A DNA stretch of 64,000 nucleotides from Lachnospiraceae bacterium (lineage in GTDB: Bacteria > Bacillota > Clostridia > Lachnospirales > Lachnospiraceae): positions 160,185-224,184 of the forward strand of contig JAAUZE010000010.1 in assembly GCA_014804755.1 (NCBI GenBank). The letters run 5' to 3'. The position numbers and the translations under genes are program-made. The notes under the pieces are model-generated. The model did no database searches. It worked only from the letters and a program-made list of their open reading frames with translations, and was not told the DNA's origin. Positions 17,248-26,080 of the stretch are shown piece after piece; positions within the stretch are counted from its first letter, which is position 1; the number at the start of each line of letters is the position of its first letter.

Positions 17248-20200
17248 ATGAACGTACAGCTTGAAGGAATCGGGCAGGGAAACGTCATAGACAACGGCAG
17301 GACAATTTCATACGGTACCGCAAAGACGTCCGAGACGGATGTCAAAAGCGGTTATACATTGGACATTTCTGGTGCAGTTACGGATAACTCGGCTTATGCA
17401 GGTCATGGAAGGACCACAGAAGACATCGTGTGCGATGCAATGACGACTGAGGCGGCGTTGCAGAGTCAATATCTCACCGTGATGTCCAATTGTGTGTCTG
17501 AGGAAGATTTTGCGAAGCTGACCGAGGACGGCTACAAACCGTGTGAAACCGACGTGGAAACGGCGGTCACCGTTGTGGATGAGATCAAGGCGACCCTTGC
17601 AGAAGCGGGAAAAATCATAAAGGGATATAATGACGATCTTGCGCCGGAAGTGCTTGAAGAGATCACCGGCAATGCGGCGAGAGCGCAGGAGATCGCGCGG
17701 GCATTTCATGAAAATGACATCCCTGTCACAGAAGAAAATGTGCGGGATGTGATGGAAACGGTCGAAAAGAGCAGGGATCTGACAGAGCCGACAGACGGAA
17801 CGGTCACCTATCTTGTCCGGCAGGAAATGGAGCCGACGGTGGATGATCTTTACCGTGCGCAGCACAGCGGCACGGCGGACGGCGGCCGCCAGAGCTATGG
17901 CTATTATGACCAGAACGGAAGCGGCTATTATGCGAAGCGTGCGCAGGAGTATGACTGGGATGCGCTGAATGAGCAGATTGAGAGCGTGATCCGGGAGGCG
18001 GGGCTTGCGGTAAATGAGCAGAGCGTCGCGCAGGCAAGATTCCTGATCGAAGAAGGCGTGCCGCTGACAGAAGAAAGCTTAAACCGTCTGGCAAGGCTGA
18101 GAGAGTTGTCCTATCCGATCAGCGAGGATCAGGTCATTCATGCGGCGGCGGCGGCAATCGCCGACGGAAAAGAAGCCGGGCAGGCGGACGTGACGGGCGC
18201 GGGCAGCGCATGGCAGCAGGCGGCGTACTGGAAAGAGCAGGCTGAGCGCATCAGCGACGAGGCGGTGCATGAGGTTGTAAAGCGCGGTGAGCGTCAGGAT
18301 TTAAGACATCTGTGCGCGGCACAGGATGAGATTGACGCGTGGGCGGAAAGTGCGGCGCAAAATGCAAGTAACGCGAAGTCGGGCGAAGCAGCGCAAAACG
18401 AGATTGACGCGCAGACGGGCGATACGGAGCAGGACGATGCAATAGAAGAGATCAGCGCAAGGCGGCGATTGGAAGAACTGCGTCTGCAAATGACGATCAC
18501 GGCAAATTACAGTCTGATCAAAAGAGGCTTTGCAATCGATACGACAGAGTTGTCACAATTGGTTGAAGAGCTGCGCGCGGCGGAGAATGACAGACGGCAG
18601 AAGCTGTTTGCCGGCGTGAGCGCGGCAGAAAATGAGACGCGGGAAAGTCTCTTTACCGAGACGATACAGGCGAGGGAAAAGCTGTATATGGCGCCTGCGG
18701 CGCTTGTCGGAAGAATCGCGGATGCTAAGGATGAATGGACGCTTAAGCATACAGCGCAGCAGGGCGAGCAGCTGCGAAACGGTTATGAGCAGGCGGGAGA
18801 GCGTTATGAGACGATGATGACGCAGCCGCGCGGCGACCTTGGCGATTCCATCCGGAAGGCATTCCGCAATATGGATGAAATTCTGCTCGATATGGGGCTT
18901 GAGACAAGCGAAGAAAACCGCCGGGCGGTGCGTATTCTCGGATATAACAGAATGCCAATCACCAGGGAGCTGATTGACAGCGTGAAGGCGGCGGACATGA
19001 GCATGCAGCGTGTAGTCGATAAGCTGACACCGGCGTCAGTCCTTAACATGATCCGTGAAGGGAAAAATCCGTTAGAAATGTCCGTATCGGATTTAGAGAC
19101 CTATTTGGATCAGGCGGGCAGAGATGCGGCGGCCGAACAGGAAAAATTCAGTGAATTTTTATATAAGCTGGAACAGGCGGACGGGATTACGGAAGCGGAG
19201 AAGGAATCTTATATCGGAATCTATCGTCTTTTCCGTCAGATAGAAAAAAGTGACGGTGCCGTCATAGGAAGTCTTGTTAACCAAAATGCTGAGCTGACCA
19301 TGAAGAATCTGTTGTCAGCGGTACGCACGGGAAAGCATAGGGGACTTGATCTTGAAGTAAATGACAATTACGGTGCACTGCGTGAGATCGCGAGGACGGA
19401 CATCGCCATTGATCAACAGATCATGAGTGCGTATGAGAATCAGGTATGCAGGAGCATATACGATTCGTTGGAGCCAGCGGCGCTTCATAAGATGGATTTA
19501 AATGAGAATCCGACCATGGAACAGTTGCTGCAAAGACTTTGCGAGGCGCAGGCAGGGGATGATGTTAAAGAGGAGATTGAGAAGCAGGAGCGGCGGTATC
19601 AGAGGGAGCAGCTTACCGTGATGCGCGAAGCCGCACAGATCGAAGAGGAGCATATCCGTTATCTTATGGATGCAAAGCAGCCGGTCAGCGTGGATCATAT
19701 GATGGCGGCGCAGGAGATGAGGAATCGCCGGGGCGGGGCGTTTGCCAAATTGTATGAGCTGGCGGATGAGACGATGCATGACAAGGTGCCGAGGGAAACG
19801 CAGGAGAAATTCCTGCGGGCCGCCGAGGATTTAAGGAACAGTCTGACGGATGCCGGAACAGCGGGCGAGGCATACCGGGCGTTTACAGAGGCGGGCATGG
19901 AGCTTTTGACGCAGCAGGGATTTGCGGACGGAAGCTATGTGGACGTGAAAGCGTATCAGCTGATCGGCAAGCAGTTGTCGCTTGCGGCAGGGATGGTGCG
20001 CGAGGAGCGATACCATATTCCGGTGGAGATTGACGGGCAGGTAACGGCGCTCGATGTCAAGATCCGGCACGAGGAAGGTATGCAGGGAAGCGTTGCGGTT
20101 GCCATGGAGCATGAGCGCTTCGGCAAGGCGGGCGTGGAATTGGAAATGACATCATCGTCAACTGTATCCGGCTATCTGGCCTACAGCTCCCGTGGCGGGG

Positions 20201-20442
20201 AACAGGCGTTGCAGGCGCTGGAGAACCGTTTCAGAGAGCAGCTTGCAGGCGAGGGTCTGAGCTTACAGGAATTTCATTCCATATATAGCAGTGAGGTAAA
20301 TCCTGACAATATTGTCAGTCGCAGTACAACACAAAAAGAACAAGAGCATGTCCGCACATCCGTTCTTTATACGGTGGCGAAGAGCTTCGTCGCGGCAATG
20401 CAGGATACGGCAGTCAGCAGAAAGGAGTCAAACGAGATATGA
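17248..20442 (+). CDS. giant flagellar-island protein with FliK-like C-terminus (DUF6240-type)
   Basis: This encodes 1064 residues; ATG at 17248 is chosen, with an in-frame GTG at 17242. It is predominantly acidic and helical, with long charged stretches and no signal peptide or membrane span. Repeated short units of the type 'YNDDLAPEVLEEI...ENDIPVTEENV' and 'FLIEEGVPLTEESL' recur in the first half (each with the pattern hydrophobic-P-(I/V/L)-T-E-E), as well as 'GYNRMPITRELI'. Residues about 925-1010 (VAVAMEHERFGKAGVELEM through LENRFREQLAGEGLSLQEF) look like the C-terminal domain of flagellar hook-length control proteins. It overlaps the flagellin start by 4 bases, so translation is coupled. 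I believe proteins of this kind are annotated DUF6240, from memory. A hook-length or flagellar export role is inferred. Confidence 0.82.
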   Translation: MNVQLEGIGQGNVIDNGRTISYGTAKTSETDVKSGYTLDISGAVTDNSAYAGHGRTTEDIVCDAMTTEAALQSQYLTVMSNCVSEEDFAKLTEDGYKPCETDVETAVTVVDEIKATLAEAGKIIKGYNDDLAPEVLEEITGNAARAQEIARAFHENDIPVTEENVRDVMETVEKSRDLTEPTDGTVTYLVRQEMEPTVDDLYRAQHSGTADGGRQSYGYYDQNGSGYYAKRAQEYDWDALNEQIESVIREAGLAVNEQSVAQARFLIEEGVPLTEESLNRLARLRELSYPISEDQVIHAAAAAIADGKEAGQADVTGAGSAWQQAAYWKEQAERISDEAVHEVVKRGERQDLRHLCAAQDEIDAWAESAAQNASNAKSGEAAQNEIDAQTGDTEQDDAIEEISARRRLEELRLQMTITANYSLIKRGFAIDTTELSQLVEELRAAENDRRQKLFAGVSAAENETRESLFTETIQAREKLYMAPAALVGRIADAKDEWTLKHTAQQGEQLRNGYEQAGERYETMMTQPRGDLGDSIRKAFRNMDEILLDMGLETSEENRRAVRILGYNRMPITRELIDSVKAADMSMQRVVDKLTPASVLNMIREGKNPLEMSVSDLETYLDQAGRDAAAEQEKFSEFLYKLEQADGITEAEKESYIGIYRLFRQIEKSDGAVIGSLVNQNAELTMKNLLSAVRTGKHRGLDLEVNDNYGALREIARTDIAIDQQIMSAYENQVCRSIYDSLEPAALHKMDLNENPTMEQLLQRLCEAQAGDDVKEEIEKQERRYQREQLTVMREAAQIEEEHIRYLMDAKQPVSVDHMMAAQEMRNRRGGAFAKLYELADETMHDKVPRETQEKFLRAAEDLRNSLTDAGTAGEAYRAFTEAGMELLTQQGFADGSYVDVKAYQLIGKQLSLAAGMVREERYHIPVEIDGQVTALDVKIRHEEGMQGSVAVAMEHERFGKAGVELEMTSSSTVSGYLAYSSRGGEQALQALENRFREQLAGEGLSLQEFHSIYSSEVNPDNIVSRSTTQKEQEHVRTSVLYTVAKSFVAAMQDTAVSRKESNEI

Positions 20443-21575
20443 AGATAAATTATAATTTGCAGGCGATGGGGGCCCAGAGGGCTTTAAAGAGAAACGAGGC
20501 AAAATTGTCAACGTCAACGCAGCGTCTTTCCTCCGGTTATAAGATTAATCAGGCCAAGGATAATCCGGCGGGCATGGCGATCAGTAAGAAAATGCGTTTA
20601 CAGATCAAAGGACTCACGCAGGCGGGCGATAACATCACAAATGGAATTTCCGTGTGCGAGACGGCTGACGGAACGCTTGCCGAAGTGCATGATATGTTCC
20701 AGAGAATGAAGGAGCTGGCATTAAAGGCGGCGAACGGAACGAATACAACCACAGACAGAACCGCTATTGAAAGTGAGATGAAGCTGTTAAAGGAAGAGGT
20801 CACGAGAATTGCGACACAGACGGATTTTAACGATATGACGCTTCTTGACGGAACCTTTGATCTGCGCGGATATGCGGATACGCTGGGAGTGAGCGTGACG
20901 GAGTATTCTGACGCGATGCCGCTTGGAAAGTATACGATAGAAATCAATGCGGTCGGTGACGAGACAACGGAACCTGTTGAGAACGCACAGGTAACTTTGG
21001 AAAGTGCGGATGCGCAGGCGGGCAGTCAACAATTTTTGGATGAGGCAAAGGTAACGGCGGAGGGCAATAAGGTCACGATTACGGATAATAAGGGAAAATC
21101 CTTTACATTTGAGATTGATAAAGAGCTCTATGAGAAAAACGCCCCAGCAGACAATAAAGTAGTGTTAGACCTTATGGGAATCGGCGGCTACACCGTGCAG
21201 GTCGGTGTAAACGAGGGACAGCTTCTTGATATGAGACTGCCGACGGTATCCTTAAAAACACTCGGAATCGAAGATGTTGAGATCACGACACAGGCAAAGG
21301 CGCGGGAGGCTTTGACGGCGCTGGATGAAGGAATTGATAAGGTATCGTTGATCCGCGCTCGTATCGGAGCGTATCAGAACCGGCTTGAGCATGCGGAAGC
21401 GAGCGTCGATGCCACGACCGAGAATATGACGGCGGCTATTTCCAGAATTACGGATCTTGATATGTCGGAGGAGATGGTTGATTATACGATCATGCAGGTT
21501 CTCGTGCAGGCGGGAACGAGCATGCTGTCGCAGGCGAACAGCCAGCCCGAGCAGGCGCTTCAGCTGTTACAGTAA
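20439..21575 (+). CDS. flagellin
   Basis: This 378-residue filament subunit is exported through the flagellar type III system. The conserved N-terminal D0/D1 (KINYNLQAMGAQRALKRNE, RLSSGYKINQAKDNPAGMAI, N and Q residues at the usual places) and C-terminal D1/D0 (IDKVSLIRARIGAYQNRLEHA to LSQANSQPEQALQLLQ) are both present. The central region (about 150-270) is a short variable domain with a lysine-rich surface loop. It is shorter than or equal to typical Clostridial flagellins. No promoter is visible immediately upstream. It starts inside the stop of the preceding gene (ATGA). Confidence 0.96.
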   Translation: MKINYNLQAMGAQRALKRNEAKLSTSTQRLSSGYKINQAKDNPAGMAISKKMRLQIKGLTQAGDNITNGISVCETADGTLAEVHDMFQRMKELALKAANGTNTTTDRTAIESEMKLLKEEVTRIATQTDFNDMTLLDGTFDLRGYADTLGVSVTEYSDAMPLGKYTIEINAVGDETTEPVENAQVTLESADAQAGSQQFLDEAKVTAEGNKVTITDNKGKSFTFEIDKELYEKNAPADNKVVLDLMGIGGYTVQVGVNEGQLLDMRLPTVSLKTLGIEDVEITTQAKAREALTALDEGIDKVSLIRARIGAYQNRLEHAEASVDATTENMTAAISRITDLDMSEEMVDYTIMQVLVQAGTSMLSQANSQPEQALQLLQ

Positions 21576-21593
21576 AGGAAGGGGCTTTGATAG

Positions 21594-22052
21594 ATGCAGG
21601 ATACGTTAAAAAAGGATTTTACCCTGCGGATCGCGCAGGCAAACCGTTCCGAGCTGATCGTGATCATTTATGAAATGTGCCTTGTCTATCTGAAAGAGGC
21701 GTTAGAGGATGTGGACAGAACGGAAAATATTGCAAGGGCAAGGGCATGCGTCGATGAGTTGAAAGAGTCTCTGAATTTTGAGTATGAGCCGGCAAGCCAG
21801 CTCCTTCATCTTTATATTCATGTGAATAAGCTGTTAGTGCAAGCTGCGGCGGGAGGGCGGAAAGAGCCGCTCACGGAGGCGGAGTCCATTATAAGAAGGC
21901 TGCATGATGAATTTCAGAAGATCAGCGAGTCGGACGACAGTCCGCCGCTCGTGCACAATGCGCAGGAAGTGTATGCCGGATATACCTACGGAAAAAACGA
22001 CATAAATGTCAATATCGGAAACGATGAAAAGAGAAGAGGGTTTCTCGCGTAA
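21594..22052 (+). CDS. fliS: FliS-like flagellar export chaperone
   Basis: This 152-residue protein lies 18 bases after flagellin. Residues about 10-120 form the amphipathic helical bundle of FliS (the ANRSELIVIIYEMCLVYLKEAL helix corresponds to the SPxELIxMLYDGAI helix of the family). The C-terminal tail (about 120-152) is unusual, with polar YGKNDINVNIGNDEKRR. FliS binds the flagellin C-terminus in the cytoplasm and prevents early polymerisation. The family match is by helix pattern and context. Confidence 0.82.
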   Translation: MQDTLKKDFTLRIAQANRSELIVIIYEMCLVYLKEALEDVDRTENIARARACVDELKESLNFEYEPASQLLHLYIHVNKLLVQAAAGGRKEPLTEAESIIRRLHDEFQKISESDDSPPLVHNAQEVYAGYTYGKNDINVNIGNDEKRRGFLA

Positions 22053-22054
22053 GA

Positions 22055-22086
22055 AAAGATTGGCGCATGCGCGCCAATCTTTTTAA
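22055..22086 (+). terminator. terminator of the flagellar island
   Basis: AAAGATTGGCGC, an ATGC loop and the perfect complement are followed by TTTTT. The left arm reappears exactly at 41575-41590 on the minus strand. Confidence 0.88.
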
Positions 22087-22110
22087 CTTATAGGAAATTT
22101 TGTAGTACCG

Positions 22111-22182
22111 GAAGAATTTGCCAAAGGCGAATTCTTCGAAAGAACGCAAAAGAATGTTTCACATTCTTTGTGTTCTTTTTTA
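22111..22182. repeat. composite palindromic terminator-like element
   Basis: Two hairpins in tandem: GGAAGAATTTGCC...GGCGAATTCTTC (22111-22129), and AACGCAAAAGAATG paired with CATTCTTTGTGTT (about 22143-22175) followed by TTCTTTTTT. It lies in the convergent gap between fliS and the YaaL-type gene and may terminate both. Words are shared with elements at 41548 and 43528. Confidence 0.6.
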
Positions 22183-22476
22183 TGTGAAAATACCGTCCTG
22201 CATCACGGGTATGAGCGGAACCGTGATCGACTCCGGCGTGGGGATGGGTTCTCCCGCAGGAAACAGATGAAGCTCCTGCGCCTGGTGATAGAGAAAACGA
22301 TACCGTTTCAGCAGCGAATTGACCTCATAGATGTAGCAGTCGATCAGATCGGGATCGGTTGCGTTGTCAAAGCCCGCATAGGCGCTCTCTAATGCGAATC
22401 GTGTTTTTGCGATAGCATCTAAAATCGTATTTTTCCCTGTATCCTCATAGTAGGACTGGCTGTATTGGATTTTCAT
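22180..22476 (-). CDS. YaaL/DUF2508-family small protein
   Basis: This encodes 98 residues. The central motif FDNATDPDLIDCYIYEVNSL is characteristic of the DUF2508 (YaaL) family, small helical proteins usually found between recR and bofA in Firmicutes. Here it is divergent from bofA and recR is absent. The function is unknown. A GTG-initiated form from 22488 is possible, but ATG at 22476 has the better-spaced AAAGGTG. Confidence 0.82.
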   Translation of the reverse strand: MKIQYSQSYYEDTGKNTILDAIAKTRFALESAYAGFDNATDPDLIDCYIYEVNSLLKRYRFLYHQAQELHLFPAGEPIPTPESITVPLIPVMQDGIFT

Positions 22477-22607
22477 GCACCACCACACCTTTCTATCTGT
22501 TTCATTATAAGCAGGTCCGTTCCTATTTATTCATGTTTTACCAAATTTAAGCATATTCTTAGATGGGGACAGAGTTTATAGCACTTTTTTTAAACGGAGG
22601 GATACAG

Positions 22608-22889
22608 ATGACGGAAATAACAAGTGGGCAGGGAATGCTGATGATCGCGCTGATGTGCGGGGTTCTGCTGATGATCGTGCTGCGCGGAAAACGCACGGAA
22701 ATTATGATCGGATTTGTCCTGCGCGCGCTGTGCGGTCTTGTGTGTATTTATGTTGTTAATTATGTGATGCTGCACTTTCAATATCAAGGGACGATCGGCG
22801 TCAATCCGTATACGCTTTTGGCGTCCGGTCTTCTCGGCCTGCCCGGGCTGATTGCTCTTTATGCCATAAAAATCATCAGTTTATTGTGA
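22608..22889 (+). CDS. bofA: BofA-like pro-sigma-K processing inhibitor family protein
   Basis: This 93-residue membrane protein has three hydrophobic segments (about 9-28, 35-60 and 72-93). The C-terminal sequence VNPYTLLASGLLGLPGLIALYAI is the BofA signature. In Bacillus, BofA inhibits the SpoIVFB protease that activates sigma-K during sporulation; Clostridial homologs may have a different role. The start follows GGAGGG. The neighbouring YaaL-type gene supports the assignment. Confidence 0.88.
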   Translation: MTEITSGQGMLMIALMCGVLLMIVLRGKRTEIMIGFVLRALCGLVCIYVVNYVMLHFQYQGTIGVNPYTLLASGLLGLPGLIALYAIKIISLL

Positions 22890-22925
22890 AAAATAGCCAA
22901 ACTTCAAAAATCATCGATTTTGATA

Positions 22926-22954
22926 TGGACAAATGAAAAACGGCATATTATAAT
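22926..22954 (+). promoter_or_regulatory. sigma-A promoter of the Tad pilus operon
   Basis: TGGACA, 17 bases and a perfect TATAAT. Transcription would start near 22961, giving a leader of about 130 bases before tadZ. No other promoter of this quality is seen before 33.8 kb. Confidence 0.75.
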
Positions 22955-22960
22955 CAGTTT

Positions 22961-23064
22961 TACCAATCGGCGGTGCATTACCCGATCAGGGTACACCGAT
23001 TTCTAAGAGGTCTGCGTTCGCAGACCGATCATTCTTCCCGTATCGGGAGACATTCACAAAATGT
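22961..23064 (+). ncRNA. hairpin-rich 5' leader of the Tad operon
   Basis: Four hairpins follow each other. A is AATCGG/CCGATT with inner TACCC/GGGTA (22965-23001). B is a perfect 7-bp GGTCTGC/GCAGACC with a GTTC loop (23009-23026). C is CCCG/CGGG with flanking TCT/AGA (23034-23050). D is ACATT/AATGT (23050-23064). A purine-rich stretch and the GGAGG ribosome site follow. I do not recognise a known riboswitch class: the conserved c-di-GMP aptamer sequences are not seen, and there is no T-rich terminator. Confidence 0.45.
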
Positions 23065-23089
23065 AAGATTTTAGGGAAAAGGAGGCGTA

Positions 23090-24115
23090 ATGGCACAGGA
23101 GGTATTGGCTCTGTGCGACGGTAACATTCACTATGGCAGCAGGCTTGCCGCTTATTTGGAACAGCAGAAGGCGTTTCCGCTCCGCATCTTGTTTTTTTCG
23201 GATACGACGCAATTGATGAAATGCATATCGGACATTTGCCCGCAGTATCTTCTTTTGTCGGAAGAAATCTATTCGGAGCTTTCTGAGGGCGGACTGCCGG
23301 CTTATAAGAGGTTGTTTTTGCTGCGAAAACAGAAAGAAAAAGAGGAATGCGGCGCGTCGCGCATCACCACGATTTACAGGTATCAGCAGGCAGGGAATAT
23401 TATGCGCGCGATCCTTGCAGAGCTGGGGGAGGAGCTCGGCAGAAATGACAGGAGTCTTTATAATATCGCGGGCACAAAGATCATTGGGGTATACACACCG
23501 ATCAGGCGGAGCATGCAGACAAGCTTTTCTATTCTGCTTGGACAGGTTCTTGCGGCAGAGGAACGGACGCTCTACATCAATATGGAGGGATATTCGGGAT
23601 TTCGCAGCCTGCTGGGCAGGGAGTTAAAGCCGGACATCACCGATCTGATGTTTTTGGCAAAAGAAGAAGGAGAATCGTATGTAAGACTGCTGGAATGCAT
23701 GATCAATACGATCGGCAGGCTTGAATATATTCCGCCGGCATCTGCATTCATAGACCTTGCGGCCGTCGCAAAGGAACAGTGGCTGAAGCTTTTGCGGGAG
23801 ATCAGGAAGGACGGGCGGTTTTCGTATCTGGTGCTGGATGTCACGGAACAGATACAGGGAATGTTTCAGGTTCTGGAGGAGTGCGATGTGATCTATACGA
23901 TCGAAGGGGCGGACGCCATTGCGCAGGCAAAGCTCTATGAATACGAGCAGCTTCTTTCTTTTATGGAATACGACAGGATTCGGGAAAAAACAAAAAAGAA
24001 GAAACTGCCGAGCGTCCATTTTGCCGAGATGGATTTTGAGCGGCTTTTATACAGTGAGCTTGCAGGGTATGTTCGCAGCATTGTAAAGGAGGATTTCGGA
24101 TTGGAAAGCGGATGA
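23090..24115 (+). CDS. tadZ: TadZ/CpaE-like pilus-localisation protein
   Basis: This 341-residue cytoplasmic protein has a receiver-like N-terminal fold (about 1-125) followed by a MinD/ParA-like domain. The P-loop position is degenerate: IIGVYTPIRRSMQTSFSI has no GKT/GKS lysine, so nucleotide hydrolysis is doubtful. TadZ proteins position the Tad secretion machine at the membrane. A basic KTKKKK stretch lies near residue 305. It is the first gene of the pilus operon and overlaps the next start (ATGA). Confidence 0.82.
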   Translation: MAQEVLALCDGNIHYGSRLAAYLEQQKAFPLRILFFSDTTQLMKCISDICPQYLLLSEEIYSELSEGGLPAYKRLFLLRKQKEKEECGASRITTIYRYQQAGNIMRAILAELGEELGRNDRSLYNIAGTKIIGVYTPIRRSMQTSFSILLGQVLAAEERTLYINMEGYSGFRSLLGRELKPDITDLMFLAKEEGESYVRLLECMINTIGRLEYIPPASAFIDLAAVAKEQWLKLLREIRKDGRFSYLVLDVTEQIQGMFQVLEECDVIYTIEGADAIAQAKLYEYEQLLSFMEYDRIREKTKKKKLPSVHFAEMDFERLLYSELAGYVRSIVKEDFGLESG

Positions 24116-25344
24116 AGAAAAGGAGCGTTGTTATGAAGGAGTTACAGGGCGAGATCAGAGAGCGTGTATTAGCGCGGATGGATATGACGCAGGAGCAAAC
24201 GGATGAGGAGGTGCGCGAGCTGATCGAACGGTGCATTTTGGAGGTATCGGGCGAGCGTTTTATCAGTCTCGAGGAAAAACGGAAGCTTGCGCGGGAAGTG
24301 TTTTTGTCTATTCGAAAGCTGGATTTTTTACAGGAATTAATTGATGACGAGAGCGTCACGGAAATTATGGTGAACGGACCGGATGCGATCTTTATAGAAA
24401 AAAGCGGAAGGCTGTATCGCGCGGAGGAGCGCTTCGAGTCGGGAGAAAAGCTGGAAAATGTCATTCAGCAGATTGTGGCATCCTGCAATCGTGTCGTCAA
24501 TGAAGCGTCTCCCATTGTGGACGCCAGACTGGAAAACGGTGCGCGCGTGCATGTCGTGCTTGCGCCGGTCGCGTTAAACGGTCCGATCCTGACGATCCGG
24601 CGGTTTCCGGAATGCCCGATGCGCATGGAGGATCTGCTGCGGAGGCAGTCCCTCCCCCAAGAGGCGGCGGAGCTTCTTAAAAAACTCGTGATCGCGGGCT
24701 ACAACATCTTTATCAGCGGCGGAACCGGTTCCGGAAAAACAACGTTCTTAAATGCGCTTTCCGAGTACATCCCGCCCGCCGAGCGTGTGATCACGATCGA
24801 GGACAGCGCGGAGCTGCAGCTGATCGCCCTTCCGAATCTTGTGCGGCTGGAGACGAGGAATGCGAACGTTGAGGGCTGTCGGGAAATTACGATCCGCGAT
24901 TTGATCCGGGCGTCCCTCCGCATGAGGCCGGATCGCCTGATCGTCGGCGAAGTGCGGGGGAGCGAGGCGGTCGATATGCTGCAATGCTTAAACACCGGGC
25001 ACGACGGCTCGCTCTCGACAGGTCATGCAAACAGCGCGTCGGACATGCTCTATCGGCTGGAGACGATGGTGCTGATGGGAATGGAACTGCCGCTTGCAGC
25101 AATCCGGGGGCAGATTGCGTCGGGGGTCGATGTGATCGTGCATTTAGGAAGGCTGCGTGACCGTTCGCGCAGAGTGCTGGAAATCGCGGAGGTTCTCGGC
25201 TATGAGGACGGTGTGATCCGGATGCAGCCGCTCTATCAATTTGAGGAGGAGGGGGAGGACGATGAAAAAAGAATCATCGGTACGCTTAGAAAGCGGGGGG
25301 AGCTTTGCCATACAGAAAAACTCTGCGCTGCCGGATTATCATGA
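24112..25344 (+). CDS. cpaF: TadA/CpaF secretion ATPase
   Basis: This 410-residue type II/IV secretion ATPase powers Tad pilus assembly. The N-terminal all-helical region contains FLQELIDDESVTEIMVNGPD, typical of CpaF. The Walker A GGTGSGKTTF is near residue 205, followed by the acidic TIEDSAEL, the Walker B and His boxes RPDRLIVGEVRG, and the STGHANS motif. All catalytic motifs are intact. The start overlaps the tadZ stop by 4 bases. The last about 28 residues overlap the tadB coding region out of frame and look like an unconserved tail. Confidence 0.96.
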   Translation: MKKRSVVMKELQGEIRERVLARMDMTQEQTDEEVRELIERCILEVSGERFISLEEKRKLAREVFLSIRKLDFLQELIDDESVTEIMVNGPDAIFIEKSGRLYRAEERFESGEKLENVIQQIVASCNRVVNEASPIVDARLENGARVHVVLAPVALNGPILTIRRFPECPMRMEDLLRRQSLPQEAAELLKKLVIAGYNIFISGGTGSGKTTFLNALSEYIPPAERVITIEDSAELQLIALPNLVRLETRNANVEGCREITIRDLIRASLRMRPDRLIVGEVRGSEAVDMLQCLNTGHDGSLSTGHANSASDMLYRLETMVLMGMELPLAAIRGQIASGVDVIVHLGRLRDRSRRVLEIAEVLGYEDGVIRMQPLYQFEEEGEDDEKRIIGTLRKRGELCHTEKLCAAGLS

Positions 25345-26068
25345 ATATCATTTTACCATGCGGGAGAGGGCGGGATGCATCCTGCTCGCGGGAGGCCTTG
25401 TCGTGCTGCTTGCGTATTTATTTTACCGCTCGGTCTACGCCGTGCCGATTTTGGCGCCGTTGGTTATCCCTGTTTATCGGATGGAACAGGACAGGAAGAA
25501 GCGCATGCGCAGGCTGTGTTTGGAGCAGCAGTTTAAGGATGCGATGCAGGCAATGACTTCGGCATTGCAGGCGGGTTATTCCGTTGAGAATGCCATCCGG
25601 GAGACGTGCGGTGATATGGCGCATATGTATGGAAAAGACGGGATGATTACGCGGGAATTTGCCTATATGGTGCAGGGCGTTCGCAACAATCATACGCCGG
25701 AGGAGCTGATGGAAGATCTGGCTTTTCGAAGCGGTTCCGAGGATATGGCGGAATTCGGCGGGCTGTTCGGAATAGCCAAGCGGACGGGAGGAAATCTGAC
25801 GGAAATCCTGAAATCATGCGGCAGTACGATTTGTGACAAGCTTGACACTAAAAAAGAAATTGAAACCGTCATGGCGGCAAAACGCCTTGAGGGGCGCATC
25901 ATGGACGTGATTCCATGCGCGATCATTCTTTATATAGATGTTTCTTCGCCGGGGTTTTTCCGGTGTCTGTATCATAATATCCTAGGCGTCATTGTGATGA
26001 CGGTTTGTTTGACCGCTTATCTGGCTGCCATTCTGTTATCTGAAAAGATCATGTCTGTGGAGGTCTGA
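25262..26068 (+). CDS. tadB: TadB-like inner-membrane platform protein
   Basis: This encodes 268 residues with a GspF-like (T2SSF) domain. A membrane pair lies at about 40-75 (CILLAGGLVVLLAYLFYRS, PILAPLVIPVY), followed by a cytoplasmic helical bundle with FKDAMQAMTSALQAGYSVENAI and a C-terminal membrane pair. The start at 25262 follows GGAGGAC and lies 83 bases inside cpaF in another frame. Later ATGs have no ribosome site. It forms the assembly platform with the next gene product. Confidence 0.88.
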   Translation: MKKESSVRLESGGSFAIQKNSALPDYHEYHFTMRERAGCILLAGGLVVLLAYLFYRSVYAVPILAPLVIPVYRMEQDRKKRMRRLCLEQQFKDAMQAMTSALQAGYSVENAIRETCGDMAHMYGKDGMITREFAYMVQGVRNNHTPEELMEDLAFRSGSEDMAEFGGLFGIAKRTGGNLTEILKSCGSTICDKLDTKKEIETVMAAKRLEGRIMDVIPCAIILYIDVSSPGFFRCLYHNILGVIVMTVCLTAYLAAILLSEKIMSVEV

Positions 26069-26080
26069 GATTCAAACGTG

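Noticed and set aside
22961..23064. c-di-GMP riboswitch for the Tad operon
   Set aside because: The conserved aptamer sequences and tetraloop-receptor pattern of the known classes are not found; only a generic hairpin series is present.
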